Source of the DNA: Dactylonectria macrodidyma | Lineage: Eukaryota; Ascomycota; Sordariomycetes; Hypocreales; Nectriaceae | Reading direction: 5' to 3' | Length of the DNA: 64,000 nucleotides | NCBI GenBank assembly: GCA_020744425.1 | Contig: JAGMUV010000003.1 | Location: 558,001 to 622,000 of the forward strand | Part shown: one piece after another, positions 11,360 to 22,292 of the stretch | Layout: each line of letters starts with the position of its first letter | How positions within the stretch are numbered: the stretch's first letter is position 1 | Notes under the pieces: model-generated | What the model was told of the DNA's origin: nothing | The model's database searches: none | What the model saw: the letters and a program-made list of their open reading frames with translations, nothing else | Made by a program: the position numbers and the translations under genes

Positions 11360-14300
11360 TTAGAAAAAGGTGCTCGATGTTCCCTCGCCTCCCGCGAGAG
11401 TTTGCTGGCCCCTCTCAGAAGACCAGACAACAATTCTACCAGACTTGACAACACCAGGTGCCGGGTCCTCTTCGAAGAAGCCGTTGGTGAGTGAAATGGC
11501 CTGGCGATTGAGGACGTACTCGCGCACTTTGTTGTGGATCTTCTGGTTGACTATGTAATCCCTCCCGCCGTATTGGATGGCACCGACGATGATCTGGCGC
11601 TCCTTGTTCAAGCGATTCTGAGCATCTTTGCGGTCATTCTCCGCCGCGTTGGCGAGTTGGTTGTAGCGCTGTTTCTCTTGATCGAGGTTCCGGATCGTCT
11701 CCTCAAGTTGTGTCTTCTTCTCGTTTAGCGAGCGCTCGCGGTCTTGGGCGGCCGAGAGTTCGGTCTTGACAGAGCGCGTTTGGTCTTCCGCGGTGCGGAC
11801 CTGTCCACGGAAAGTCTCAATGGTTGCCGCGGTAGAGCTCTCGTCAGTATCGTAGATGGGCGCGACCTCTTGTACCGTGGTAGTCAGAGCTGATTTGCTT
11901 GTGACATTGGCACCCCAAATGACACCGACACGCAAAAGGCCTCCTGTTCGTGGGTCCATGTCGAGCCGACCGAAGAATCCCTTCAACGTTCCAGAGCTGA
12001 AGGCTGCATCGATGAAGGTAGTGTGCGCTCCCTTGTACTCAACGCCGTCCTTTCGAACAAGATCCTTCGATAGCACTTCGTTTCGAACCGCTTGCCCCAG
12101 TAGTCTGCGGCCACGAGTGGTGTACATGCAGAGCGACAACACCCGCTCTCCGGTACCACCAGACGTAGCTTCGCCAACCTCGACTGCCACGGAGGTAATA
12201 CGTTCGCCGGACTGGAAGTCCTTCAGGGTCTTGAACTTGACGTCGGAAAGAGCCTGAAAATATGGTTAGCACGACAGAAGGCTGTTTCGACAAAGCCGCA
12301 TCCACTTACCATGCCCTTCTGCAGAATCAAACCATTGTCGTACTTGATCTCTATCGAGACAACGCGGCCCATGGCAATACCGATGGTAATATGCTCCACC
12401 TGCCACTCTGGGAAGAGAAAGTCCAGATTGTTGAAGAGCACTCCGCCCTCCGCCTTTGGAACGGCTGTAGAAACTCTCAGGTTCTTTCCAATGCCCGGAT
12501 ACTTCTCCCTGATTTTATCCATAGAAGTTGTTTCCTCAGTGGAAAGATCTTGCTCCATGGTGTACAGTGGTGGTGAATCCGCATCGGCTGCTTCTTGAGA
12601 TTTCTGTTCTGCCTCGAGCTCTGCTTCGGTCTGAGTCTTGGCCATGATCCGGCGACCGCCCAGGGGATCAGACTTGGGCTTCAGGCGATCCGGTATTCTA
12701 GTAGCCGGTAATCGGTCCTCAAACATCAGTGGAGACTGGAATGGCTCCTCGTGGTCTTGGTCGGTTGCGATCTTCGGATCCTTCTCAATCAAGTCTACTT
12801 CGTTGACAATGTAGACCATCTGGCGGCGGATAAATTTGCGAGCATCACTGATGCCTTTCATGGACGCCTCAAAACGAGATATATCAGCCGCGGATTGAAG
12901 CGCTGCCAGGTATTGCTGAGCTTCTGCCGCTTGCGGATGCTTCGTGTCGATCTTCCGTTTCAGTTCAGCCATCAGAGGCGTCACCTTTGCTGCAGCCTCT
13001 ATCGCGGCAGTCTTGTCGGTCTCCGCTTGTGCCGCATCCACAGGCTCAAACTCCAGAGTTTTGTTCTGGATGCTGAAGCTCTGATCACCTAGTTTTTTGT
13101 AGATTGACTTGTATGTCATGAATGCGTCCATGAGCACATTGGTGTACATCTGCGCGTTCTCATACTGTAATGGTGAGAACGAAGCTGGGCGCATAGCAAT
13201 GAAGCTGCGAAGTGTGTCGTACTTTGTAAGGATGGCGTAGGTGCGCTGAGGGCAATGGGAGACCAACTCGGGGAAGCGAGCGGCCGCTTCCATGATACTC
13301 TGAATGTTCCAAGGCTGGTCCATTGGCTTGATAACTCCACCTCCACACCAGCTAACCTGTATAGTAGTCTCGGTGTTCATCTCCAGGTTAGTGCGAGCGA
13401 TCCCAACATTGGCCTCCGCCGTGATATCGACTGGCCCTGTTGTGAGGGCAACCTTGGCTTCGGCCTTGATGTCAAGAAGTTTTGCTTTGTTGTGCACCTT
13501 CATGCTGACAACGGCATTGAACTCGCCTCCCTCAACGAAGCCGGAGATGAAGCTATCACCATATACCTTGTTGAAGTCGTCAGAATTGATGTCAACTGAG
13601 CGCAATTTGTTGAACTCGAGCGCATCCTTGAAGTTGACCGTCTGGTTGACGACTTTGACGCTGATGTAAAAGCTCAGGTCACTTTCCTTGAACTTATCCG
13701 AGTCAACAAACGATCCTCGACCGGAACCACCGATCTTGGCCATCTTGACGGACAGAGCACCGGAGATGCACATGTCTTCCGTGATATCGCTGAGCTTGTC
13801 GATGAACTTGCTAGAATAGGTCACGGTCTGGCTTGTGCCACGGCCTGTGGAGGGGTCAAAGTAGAACTTCTTGTCCTCTTTCATCACACCTTCAAAGCGG
13901 TCCGCAAATTGGTTTTGGGCCTTAATCTTGTTCAGCTCTTCAAGTGTCAAGGCGTCCTTGTTCTTTGCCACAGCTTCATTGATGGCTTTCTGCGCTGCCT
14001 CACGGCGAGCCTTCTCGAAAGCTCGCTTTTCTGCGCGGAGCTCCTGCTGCTCCTTCGCTTCTTCCTGTCGAATGAGCGTCTGCTCTTTGCGTCTTTCGAG
14101 TTCGAGCTCGCGGTTGTATGCGCGCTGCTCAGCCATGCGCTTCTTCTCTTCTTGCAATAGTTCAAGCCTCTCTGCCTTCTCCAGATTCGCCCTTTCCACA
14201 GCAAGCTCATCAATCTGTCGAGGGGCAGCGAGGGCTCCCTTGTGAGCTTGTCGAGATGGAATTTCCTTGACTTGGAATCTGTCCGACTTTCGAACAGCTA

Positions 14301-15084
14301 GTGCTGACGTCGAAGCCAACTGCTTGTTGCCAACAGAGGACGATCGGTTGCGAGATGGACGGACGGCAGATTTGCCGGTCTTCGAGACTTCTTCTTCTTC
14401 TGCACCTTTGCCTTCTTCAGCAGCAGTCGGTGAGGTAGAAGAAAGCTCTGCTGTGCTCGGCGCAGCCTGATCATCATTTTTATCTGCTGCGGGGGCGACA
14501 GCGTCTTCGCGATCAACTTCAATCACAGAGCCACTCTCACTTGCTGGCACTTTGACTGTCTCCTCTGACTCGTTGACAGACGTATCTTCGATTGCAGGAG
14601 CTGCATCTTTGCCGGCTTCAGACTCCAGCGCCGGCACGGCAACCCCTTCCGAGGTTGTTGCCTTTTCCTCTGGAAGAGTTTCACTAGATTCAGGTGCTGG
14701 TTTGGCGTCCTCGATCGCCACAGGTTCTGGCTCCGCAGGCTCGATCATTGCTTCTGGCGACGAGTCTATGGGGGCGTTCTCTGTGCTTTCGGCGAGCTCA
14801 GAATCAGCGAGGGGCCCTTCCTTGACCACCTCTCTGATTCGGTTCCAGGCGCTTGGTTTGCCCGTGAGTTCTGCCACAATCCGCATAGTGGTACCATCAT
14901 TGGTAACGATGTTCTCCGCCCTGTTGGGGTCGATAGCAACGGCATCGTCGACACAGATTTGCTGGGTATAAGAGTTGAAGCTGTCACGATGTCAGTTGGG
15001 AAACCATCAAGAGTGAAGTATCAGTAGACTTTACCCTTGCCCAAGCCTCATGGCATTGGTGTAAGGCGCAAGGAGCAGAGCCAT
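11360..15084 (-). CDS. Large coiled-coil / MACPF-like / jacalin-like protein, 1204 aa
   Basis: Model: exon 1 15084-15035, intron 14981-15034, exon 2 14980-12310, intron 12254-12309 (GTAAGT...TTTCAG), exon 3 12253-11360. All joins keep frame (3,615 nt). Layout: a short N-terminal region; an acidic Ala/Glu/Pro-rich linker (about 75-230); a charged coiled coil (about 275-355); then a region with the signature YGDSFISGFVEGG near residue 490. That signature fits the MACPF pattern [YW]-G-x-x-[FY]-x6-G-G. A helical part follows (about 600-760). Next is a jacalin/beta-prism-like region (about 875-1030) with SGERITSVAVEV, LSLCMYTTRGRRLLG and LKGFFGRLD. A second coiled coil (about 1045-1125) and a C-terminal tail end the protein. 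MACPF proteins form membrane pores or act in defence; beta-prism domains bind glycans. No signal peptide is visible. The MACPF assignment rests on the signature and on likeness to the divergent neighbour. Confidence 0.7.
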
Positions 15085-15230
15085 TTTGGATGTATGGAGC
15101 CTCCCTTAGTGTTGTTCAGCGTGACGAGGAAGATGTGCTGTGCTATAGAGGCCGAATGACAGCAGGAAAAATCGTTGAAGGACAAATGAGATGATCTTGC
15201 AGGAATAGAAAAGCAGAAGTTATCCGTCAT

Positions 15231-15239
15231 CTTTATATG
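15231..15239 (-). promoter_or_regulatory. TATA-like box of the large MACPF-like gene
   Basis: CATATAAAG on the minus strand, about 150 bp before the ATG at 15084. It lies in the 659-bp divergent promoter region shared with the plus-strand MACPF-like gene. Confidence 0.4.
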
Positions 15240-15743
15240 GCACCGAACGACAAGCAATGTGGTATGATAATTCCACGCCCTCAAGAGCGGACAAATACGC
15301 CTATGCATGTAGCGCTAACTGGATTTGCGAGGGCGCTCAGACGGACACCCCGATTGAGTCGAGAAAGGCAGGCTAGTGGTGATAGCCGCCCATGCTTACG
15401 TGGACATATTCGTGTTGCTTCTGAGACCAGCATCTGCCACATGTCCTGTTCTAGACAGATTCAGCTCAAAGGAGAAATGAATTGGCTCCTTGGGTCATGG
15501 GACAGGCGGGAGTGGCGTCTGGAGCATTCCTGGAACGGCCTAGGCCATGCGACCCCGCAAGCTGAACGTGGCGTGAGGCATGTGGCTTCAGTAGTTCCGA
15601 CGAATATTGAATATTGCATTAGACGACGAACCTATTAAGGCGCCATTTGCCTGGGGTAAACGTGTTCCACGAGGAGTTGAAAATGCATCACCTGGTATGG
15701 CACCTCCGCACTCTCTCCAGACCATGTGAAAACAACCGCGGAC
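15240..15743. promoter_or_regulatory. Shared divergent promoter region of the MACPF-like pair
   Basis: No coding frame is supported here. The two MACPF-like genes start 659 bp apart and head-to-head (ATGs at 15084 and 15744), so both promoters must lie in the interval. An ATG at 15724 is followed at once by TGA, so the 15744 start is used. Confidence 0.4.
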
Positions 15744-16804
15744 ATGTCTCGACAGAAGATCCAGGACACCGAGTTTGACGATTGGCTTCAACTCGAAGAA
15801 GAAGACACGAATTGGGTCGCTCAACAGACTGCCCAAGGACTACCCTTGGTCCTTCCATGGAAGAAACAAGCGGTTCGCCTGGGAACCTGTTTTCGATCGC
15901 AGCGTCTTGACGATCCCTGGCTCAAAGACAACCCATTCATTCTCTCAGACTTTTACATGATCCCAAAAGTCCTTCGCAGCAACTACGGGAGCACTTCCTC
16001 TTTCCACTCCGTTAGCACATCGAGGAAGACCGAGACAGGCAAGCATCTTGCTCTTGGCTTCGGTGTGGGAGTAGGTCTTCCGTTTCTTTGTTCGGCCTCC
16101 GTCAAAGGCACATACGATGAAGACCTCAAGGAAAACAACGATGTACGAGATACTCTCCAGACCTATCCCCCTCTCGACTGACCAGACTTGTGTAGTCAGA
16201 TAAGAGCTCTATCCGGGCGAGCCTACGATGCGGCGTGGTCGAGCTCGAACGCGACCCTCGATTGTGTCACGAAGCTCTGGCCATGTTAAAGTATGGAGGA
16301 GGTTACAAAGCGTTTACAGAACAGTACGGCGATTACTTTGTCTGGGGCTACCGACTGGGCGGAGACACTGGTCTCATGATCAGCAGCTCGGCCTTCGAGA
16401 AGAAGAAGGTGGAGCAGTATGGCATCGAGCTCACCGTTGAAGTCCTGCTCATTGAAGTGAGCCATAAGTGGACAAAGGACTTCCACACATTTTCGGCCGG
16501 CAAGAAGATGCGGCTGCTGGGCTACGACACACTGAGCGACACGAATTGGAATGTCACGATGGAGACTTCGGGGGACATCGAGAGGCTCTCCAAGCAGGCC
16601 GAGGACGTCATTCTACGATCGCAGAACTTGCTTGAAAGGAGCATCAAGGCCCTGGAGGATCAGGGCATGTTCCATGGGGACCATCTCACAAATGCGCAGT
16701 GCGATGTTTTGACAAGTAGCGGCATCGCAGTCGAGTTGGTACTACTGCCCATGAGCACCCTTCGAGACGTGGCTCGTTGGACCACTGAACGGAATGTAAT
16801 ATAG
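15744..16804 (+). CDS. MACPF-like protein, 335 aa, two exons
   Basis: Model: exon 1 15744-16142, intron 16143-16195 (53 bp, GTACGA...TGTAG, with CTGAC branch site), exon 2 16196-16804. The joined frame is 1,008 nt. The nearby CAG at 16199 would shift frame, so the TAG acceptor is preferred. Near residue 177 the protein reads EQYGDYFVWGYRLGGDTG, giving Y-G-D-Y-F-x6-G-G, as in the MACPF signature. Before it lie a glycine-rich apolar stretch (LGFGVGVGLPFLCSASVKG) and TYDEDLKENND. The larger divergent gene has a matching run, GSFVDSDKFKESD, at the same relative place. After the signature follow beta-strand-like TVEVLLIEVSHKW and a helical C-terminus. No signal peptide or C-terminal receptor-binding domain is visible, so the protein is short for a complete pore former. 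It may be a partner or divergent copy of the larger protein. Confidence 0.7.
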
Positions 16805-17905
16805 ACACTTGTGAACATGAGAATAATTGACATCTCAATTTGCCACTTCAGCGCGCTCACATCATTTTCTTCCATGGCGCCGTTGGAGCTGGTTGCGAGT
16901 CCAGGCCAAGCAAGTTAAGCGAGCGAGAGCACTGATCACCTGTGACGAAGACCAACGCGCCAAAGGTAAGGATCCCTACGCTAAGGGCTTGTCTTATCCA
17001 TCACGATAGCACCAGGGTAACAAGTACGGAGTAGCGTTGTGGCGTCTGGGTCCAGCTTCGTTCTCGCGATCGATAGCGGGCCCACCGTTGGGGCCAGGAA
17101 CAGTTCGCCCCGGCGATAGATCTTACCGGACGAGTTCGCAAATGCAGATGAGAGCCATGCGCTACAGGCCACATACGGATTAGCCAATCCCGGGATGGCG
17201 TTGGGGAAGCGTTCTCAGCCAGCCTCTGCATAGCGTCCAGCTCGCGTGATAGGGTCTAGAGGGTCTCAATGAGATTCTAGATGCATAAATATCGAATACA
17301 GAGTTGGATACAGCCTATCGGAAGGCGCAGCTACGCGCAATTTGCTACCAGCTGAATAGCCAGAACAGATGAGCTCAAAATGGCAATGGGAAACCTTTCT
17401 CAGCCAGCCACAAGCCGTAACGAGAACGGATGAGTTTAGAATGGCAATTGGAAACCTTTCTCAGCCAGCCACTGCATAGGGCCCCGGCTTCTATAAGGTC
17501 TCGGTCACATTCTTCACATACATGTGGTGGAGCTAGCTAGTGAAAACCGGAATGCCACGTTCTCAAACCACCCGCACTCAGCTCATGGGGGATGAGTGAG
17601 TGGGCCTTCGATCGTCTCATCGAAGCGCAGTTTAGCATTCCGTCCGTGCTAGAGATGAAGGGTAGACACTGTGTTGAAGGTTTTCAAGTCTAAACATCAA
17701 CAAGTCTGCTCAAGTAAAAGCATCTTTGTATTTACAATAGCAGTCAATTCGCTTTGGAAGCTGCACCATCTCAACAAATTCAGCAACGAAGAACTACATT
17801 TACTTCTCCGCGCTCGTCAGTTTGTCACAAATCTTTAAAACACGAACATCTCACAAAGCAAAAGAACAAGGCTCATCGCTGTGCCTCATCCCAGCAGTCA
17901 ACAAG
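16805..17905. other. Intergenic interval with direct repeats
   Basis: No supported gene. It contains the direct repeats listed separately (17205-17475) and the 5' region of the small gene that starts at 17906. Confidence 0.45.
17362..17475. repeat. Direct repeat, two copies offset by 61 bp
   Basis: Copies of about 50 bp lie at 17362-17415 and 17423-17475. Both run from AGAAC(A/G)GATGAG through ATGGCAAT(G/T)GGAAACC to TTCTCAGCCAGCCAC. A third partial copy (GTTCTCAGCCAGCC...TGCATAG) lies at about 17208-17232. They are upstream of the small gene at 17906. Confidence 0.7.
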
Positions 17906-18325
17906 ATGACCACTTACGCCAAAAACATCTTCCCAATGTGTCTTGGAGTCGCCACATGCGCCGAGCAGCAGAATGCAGCGTTCGACACCTACTACTTGAA
18001 GACCGGGCAGGTCAATTATTTCGAGAAGGCAAAGGAACCTCTCAAAGCACAACGCCTTGATGATTTCTACGGCGCCTTGACCAGCTTGTCTCTCCAGCTA
18101 CCCACATCCATGAGTGACAAGGACAAAAAGGCTCTCATTCAAAACGGTCTCAACGAATATTACCGTAAGAAGGACCATGCAGCAGCATATCTTCTGCTTG
18201 GTATGAGCCGATCGGAGAAGCCGAAGTCACCTAAGAACGCTGTCGCTTGGTTTGACGAGACCCAAAAAACACTCAATGGCCGGGTCCACGTTCTTCAGCA
18301 AGCGCTGAACAGTTGGGTCCCATGA
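17906..18325 (+). CDS. Small helical hypothetical protein, 139 aa
   Basis: Single exon starting MTTYAKNIFPMC. This is the first true ATG of the frame, because the upstream extension begins only with TTG. The protein is polar and mostly helix-like (FEKAKEPLKAQRLDDFYGAL, then SDKDKKALIQNGLNEYYRK). It has two early cysteines and ends WVP. The start MTTYAKNIFPMCLGVATC is weakly hydrophobic and not a convincing signal peptide. I do not recognise a family. It lies 1.1 kb downstream of the 335-residue MACPF-like gene on the same strand, so a functional link is possible but unproven. The frame is only 140 codons, so I hold it with moderate confidence. Confidence 0.5.
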   Translation: MTTYAKNIFPMCLGVATCAEQQNAAFDTYYLKTGQVNYFEKAKEPLKAQRLDDFYGALTSLSLQLPTSMSDKDKKALIQNGLNEYYRKKDHAAAYLLLGMSRSEKPKSPKNAVAWFDETQKTLNGRVHVLQQALNSWVP

Positions 18326-20032
18326 AGATATCAAGATTGGGAGAGTCACGGCCGGTTTACGTCTCGCCAGTGGATCACATTCTTTTCCCGACCGACCCGG
18401 CGGCGTGGCTAGACTCGCTGAGTTACCTTCAACACCCAACACTCTCCTACCTTCACATAGGCTCTATATATGCGTCTCAGACACACTTCTTTATGAAATA
18501 AGAATCACTTGCTCCTCCAGTCGCATACCTTCTTGATCCCGTGCCTCCAAAGTGTCTAGGCACACGCCTGGGCCTATGACCTAGCGTATACCCAAGGCAT
18601 GAAAGCCATGTCTGCCTCCTCGTGGGGACTTGTTACATCTACTATCTACACAATGACCTTACGTAGACGGGCAGTGTTCAGTGAGCTTTCTCAGCCCTGC
18701 AATGCCTTCATCAATTGGTCTCTTGCCTGAATGCGCTCCTGGTCGTGCTGAACGCGTCCTTTGGCACCTCAAGATGGCCGTGCGACGACTCTACAGGTCT
18801 TCTCTCACTCTGATGTAAATCGCGGCCAAGACCACGCAACTCCACAGGGGACATGTCGCTATGTTCTGAACTGTTCTGACTCTCATCCTGCACATTGATA
18901 GTCAGTCTTAGCCCGAGCCTGCCGCCAGCGTTACTCGGATCAACCCCTTCAAGATTGATGTCACGATGTATGCTTCCGTTGGAGGTACTTGCCCTAGACT
19001 GTGTCCTCCCCAGAGGCGTGACATGACCATCCGCGTCTCGAGGACGATTGTACTGTGGAATTTAGTCTTAGGCTCTCTATCTTACTACCTTATTATAAAA
19101 ATAACATCTTGAAATTAAGTTAAGTATAATTAAGTATTTAAAGAAGGGGCTGTTATCTGGCCGAGACCAGGGATTGCGAATGTACAGCAGATCCTGGCTC
19201 AGATTGAAAATGAAAATAAAAGTAAGGCGCGTTAAAAAAGAAAAGAAAAAAAATTAAATCTATTAAATTTTAATATATATTTAAATACAAGTATTAAATT
19301 AAGTTATATGTAGTTTCAAATAAATTAAATAACGTACTCAGGCAATTTTTACTCTATGTTTCCAAACTTTTAACTTATTCAAATAATAATTATATATTAA
19401 TTAATGAAGTAACTATAAATACTAAGATATGACTTTATCTACATATAGTATGTGAATTACTCGGAAATCAGACTAAGGTTATTCCTTTAATAGTATCTAG
19501 ACCCTGGTTCAGATGCAGACACTGAAGGCATTAGCACACGTAATCCATGGCCCTCATGACACACCCCTTCCTCAAAATAAAAGAGAAAGGGAAAAAATAG
19601 CTGAATATTAGTTAAGTGGGAGTAGAAAAAAAACAGAAAATAAATAACGAGGAGAGATCTTCTGCATGATAGAATAAACAATGGAGGTAGACACCCGCTA
19701 CCTGACGGCTACAATTACACTCAAGGCTTGATTCTTCTCTGCTCAGATCACCCCTTCATAAATCACTGCGAGCTAGTTCCCCCATTCACTTCCATGTCAC
19801 TTCATTATTAGTAGCTGGGTTATCATTTGACAAGGCGCATAATCAATGCCTAGCCAGAAGTTGAAGTCCGACTGCGTTTGTTGATTGGCTATGTAGAGGC
19901 CGCGGGCACCGGGTGCTGCAGGGGTCTTTGGTATACAGAACTTGAGTCAACTTGCTTGCTTCTCTAGTCATCCAACTCGACATGGAAAATCCTGGCACTC
20001 TATTCTATAGATCTAGTCATCCGTACTCTAAT
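18326..20032. other. Intergenic interval with AT-rich tract
   Basis: No supported gene. A strongly A/T-rich segment lies at about 19080-19480, with long runs of TTAAAT/TATATA character unlike its flanks. It is probably a degenerate repeat or RIP-affected fragment, but no coding trace or terminal repeat is visible. Confidence 0.45.
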
Positions 20033-22196
20033 CTAAGCGAACAAGTCCAGCTCAAACCACTCATTAAAGGGACAGTCGAGGCCGCCCGCCCGCAGACCCA
20101 GCGCCTCCTCAATCTTGCTCTCCGCGCACCCCCCATTACTAACAACCATGTCCCATTTACCCCATTTGTGAGCGTCTGTGCCGTCCGTGAAAGTATAATC
20201 GCTGACTCCGTCGCTGGGTGCATCCTCGTACTTCCACTGGGTCGGTGACAGGTGGCAGCCCTTGACGCCGTTGAGGATCGACCTGCCCCAGTCTCCGTCA
20301 TCCCAGTTGCTAATATAGACCTCATAGCGGTCCGCAAAAACCTCCTCGAAACGGCTGCAAGCTACGTGAAGATGGCCGAGATGATGTGATGGCGACGACT
20401 CGATATTGGCGTTTGTGAAGTCACGGATTCCGACATTGTAGAATTCGTCTGTACAGTTGGATATTTTGTCAGCCAGCACACATATACAGGTGGGAAGTGG
20501 GGAGAAGAAAGGAGTAGAGACAAGCGGGGGAGTTGTTCAACTTACAGTCACCACCATTTACCCAGCTCTCCGTGTAGATAGGCTCGCCATTGTCCGTCAT
20601 ACGCTCTTCAATCATGCGCTCAGTCGCATCCCAACAGTTCTGACCTGCGTGTGATGCCGATAAGAACAGCTCCTTGCCCTGAGAGATGCGCGTCACAAAC
20701 TCACACCCGTCCTCCCCCTGCCGTGTGTGTGATAGCAAGTCCCCTGGAATACCGCTTACCGTCTCACACAGACCCTGGCACGCCTGATCTCGCATGCGGT
20801 AGAGAATGTCACGGACGGGCTGGTTGCTATCGAGAAGGACAAAGGAGCGGGGGAAGTTGCCTGAGACGCGGGTGCCGCTGTCGCCAATAGGGAAACCATC
20901 AGGCAGAGGCTGCAGGCCGCCATCGGGCTGGATAGCGCTCTCGTGTGTGTATGCGTTCCACACTTCGATGGCAATTTGCTCGTGGCCCTTTTGCGTGGGA
21001 TGGAAGACCTTCATGATACCCGACGGGATGCGGCCTGGAAACACGCTGATGTCGACGGGGTGCTCGTCGAATGGTGTCGCCACCTGGACATCCTGGTGGC
21101 CGTTGGCAAACTCCAGCATGCCCTCAGCTAGGTCCTTGGCCTCGGTCGAGACGCTGACGTCGAAGTACTCGCCATCATCCTGCAGCTGGCCATCGGGCGT
21201 ATAGTACTGGTGCATAAAGAGGTCGAGTCGCTCTTCACTAGGGCGCTGTGGCTCTGTAAAGCGGTCTTCGCAAAAGCGATGCGTGTTGAAACTATCATCA
21301 TAGTTGATGAACTGAATCTTCGCATCGTTAAAGCTGCGAACAACTTCATCAATTTTGCTATTCACCGAGACAACAAGCTCATTGAGCTGGCGCCGCACGG
21401 CCTTCGTCATCTTATCGCCACTGCCATCCTCAGGCGAGTACTGCCAGTAGTTCCAAGACACGCCATCGCACTGGTCTGTGCTATCATCTGAGCCAGCGTT
21501 GAAGAACTGCGCATAGCCTGTGACAAAGATGCGCAGCTTTGCGTGATGCGGACGGTTCATAAAGGCCTGAAGTGCATCCTTAACGGCCGGGCCGAGGTCG
21601 TTCTGAATAGCATTTTTGGAGTTGGTTATCGTCGACTGACAATTGCCCGAGCCAAATCCTTTAAATCGGTAGATGCAATCATTAACAATGTCGCCAAAAC
21701 CAACATTGTTTCCACCAACCGATATAGTTGCCTAACGACACACCCATAGTGTTAGCGCTGATGAGTGAAGCCAGCAGAGCTGAATCAAGTTGAATAGACG
21801 CATTCATGCATGCAGGGTACTGCGGATAAGGAAACTCACCAGATCTACAGTTTCATCAAGGAATTCCGCCTGCGCCTTAACCTGGTCAGCCTTGGCGCCC
21901 GTACAGGCCTTGAGGTTCTCGTCTTTGATCGAGTGGCCATCGATAAACGCCTGCAGCGCGGATGGGTACCCTCGATCGTAGCGATGACATCCGTCGAGAT
22001 GAACGGTTCCAAACTCGGAGCCGGCGCCAATGCCCGCCGCAAAGGAGTCACCAAAGGCGACGTAGTGAGTGGGGTTAGGAACTGATTGAACTGTGCCACT
22101 CGGGTTTTCCTGAGGCGTTGGGGCGGCAGTAACAGTGGAAGCAGACAAAAGGAGAAGACCCAGAGGGTTCAGACTGAGCAAGTTGAGAGCCACCAT
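20033..22196 (-). CDS. Secreted SGNH-hydrolase (SEST-like lipase/esterase), 652 aa, three exons
   Basis: Model: exon 1 22196-21840, intron 21732-21839 (GTGAGT...GTTAG), exon 2 21731-20546, intron 20449-20545 (GTAAGT...TACAG), exon 3 20448-20033, in frame (1,959 nt). MVALNLLSLNPLGLLLL...TAAP is a signal peptide. An ATG at 22256 would put a polar extension before it, so 22196 is preferred. SGNH blocks appear in order: FGDSFAAGIG with the nucleophile Ser51, ATISVGGNN with the oxyanion Gly/Asn near 125, and FHPTQKGH with the likely catalytic His362. The family usually ends soon after this block. Here about 280 further residues follow with several cysteines (GEDGCEF, GQNCWDATE, VACSRFEE, NGGCAESK) and no domain I recognise. 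Likely an extracellular esterase or lipase with an added binding or stabilising region. Confidence 0.88.
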
Positions 22197-22284
22197 GATG
22201 GGCAGAATGTGATGACACGAAGTAATGTTGTTGACTGAGGAGATTGTCTCTGGCATGAGTGTTATCAACTAGGGGACTCGGGTT

Positions 22285-22292
22285 CTTTTATA
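22285..22292 (-). promoter_or_regulatory. TATA box of the SGNH hydrolase gene
   Basis: TATAAAAG on the minus strand, about 90 bp upstream of the chosen ATG at 22196. The spacing supports that start. Confidence 0.5.
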
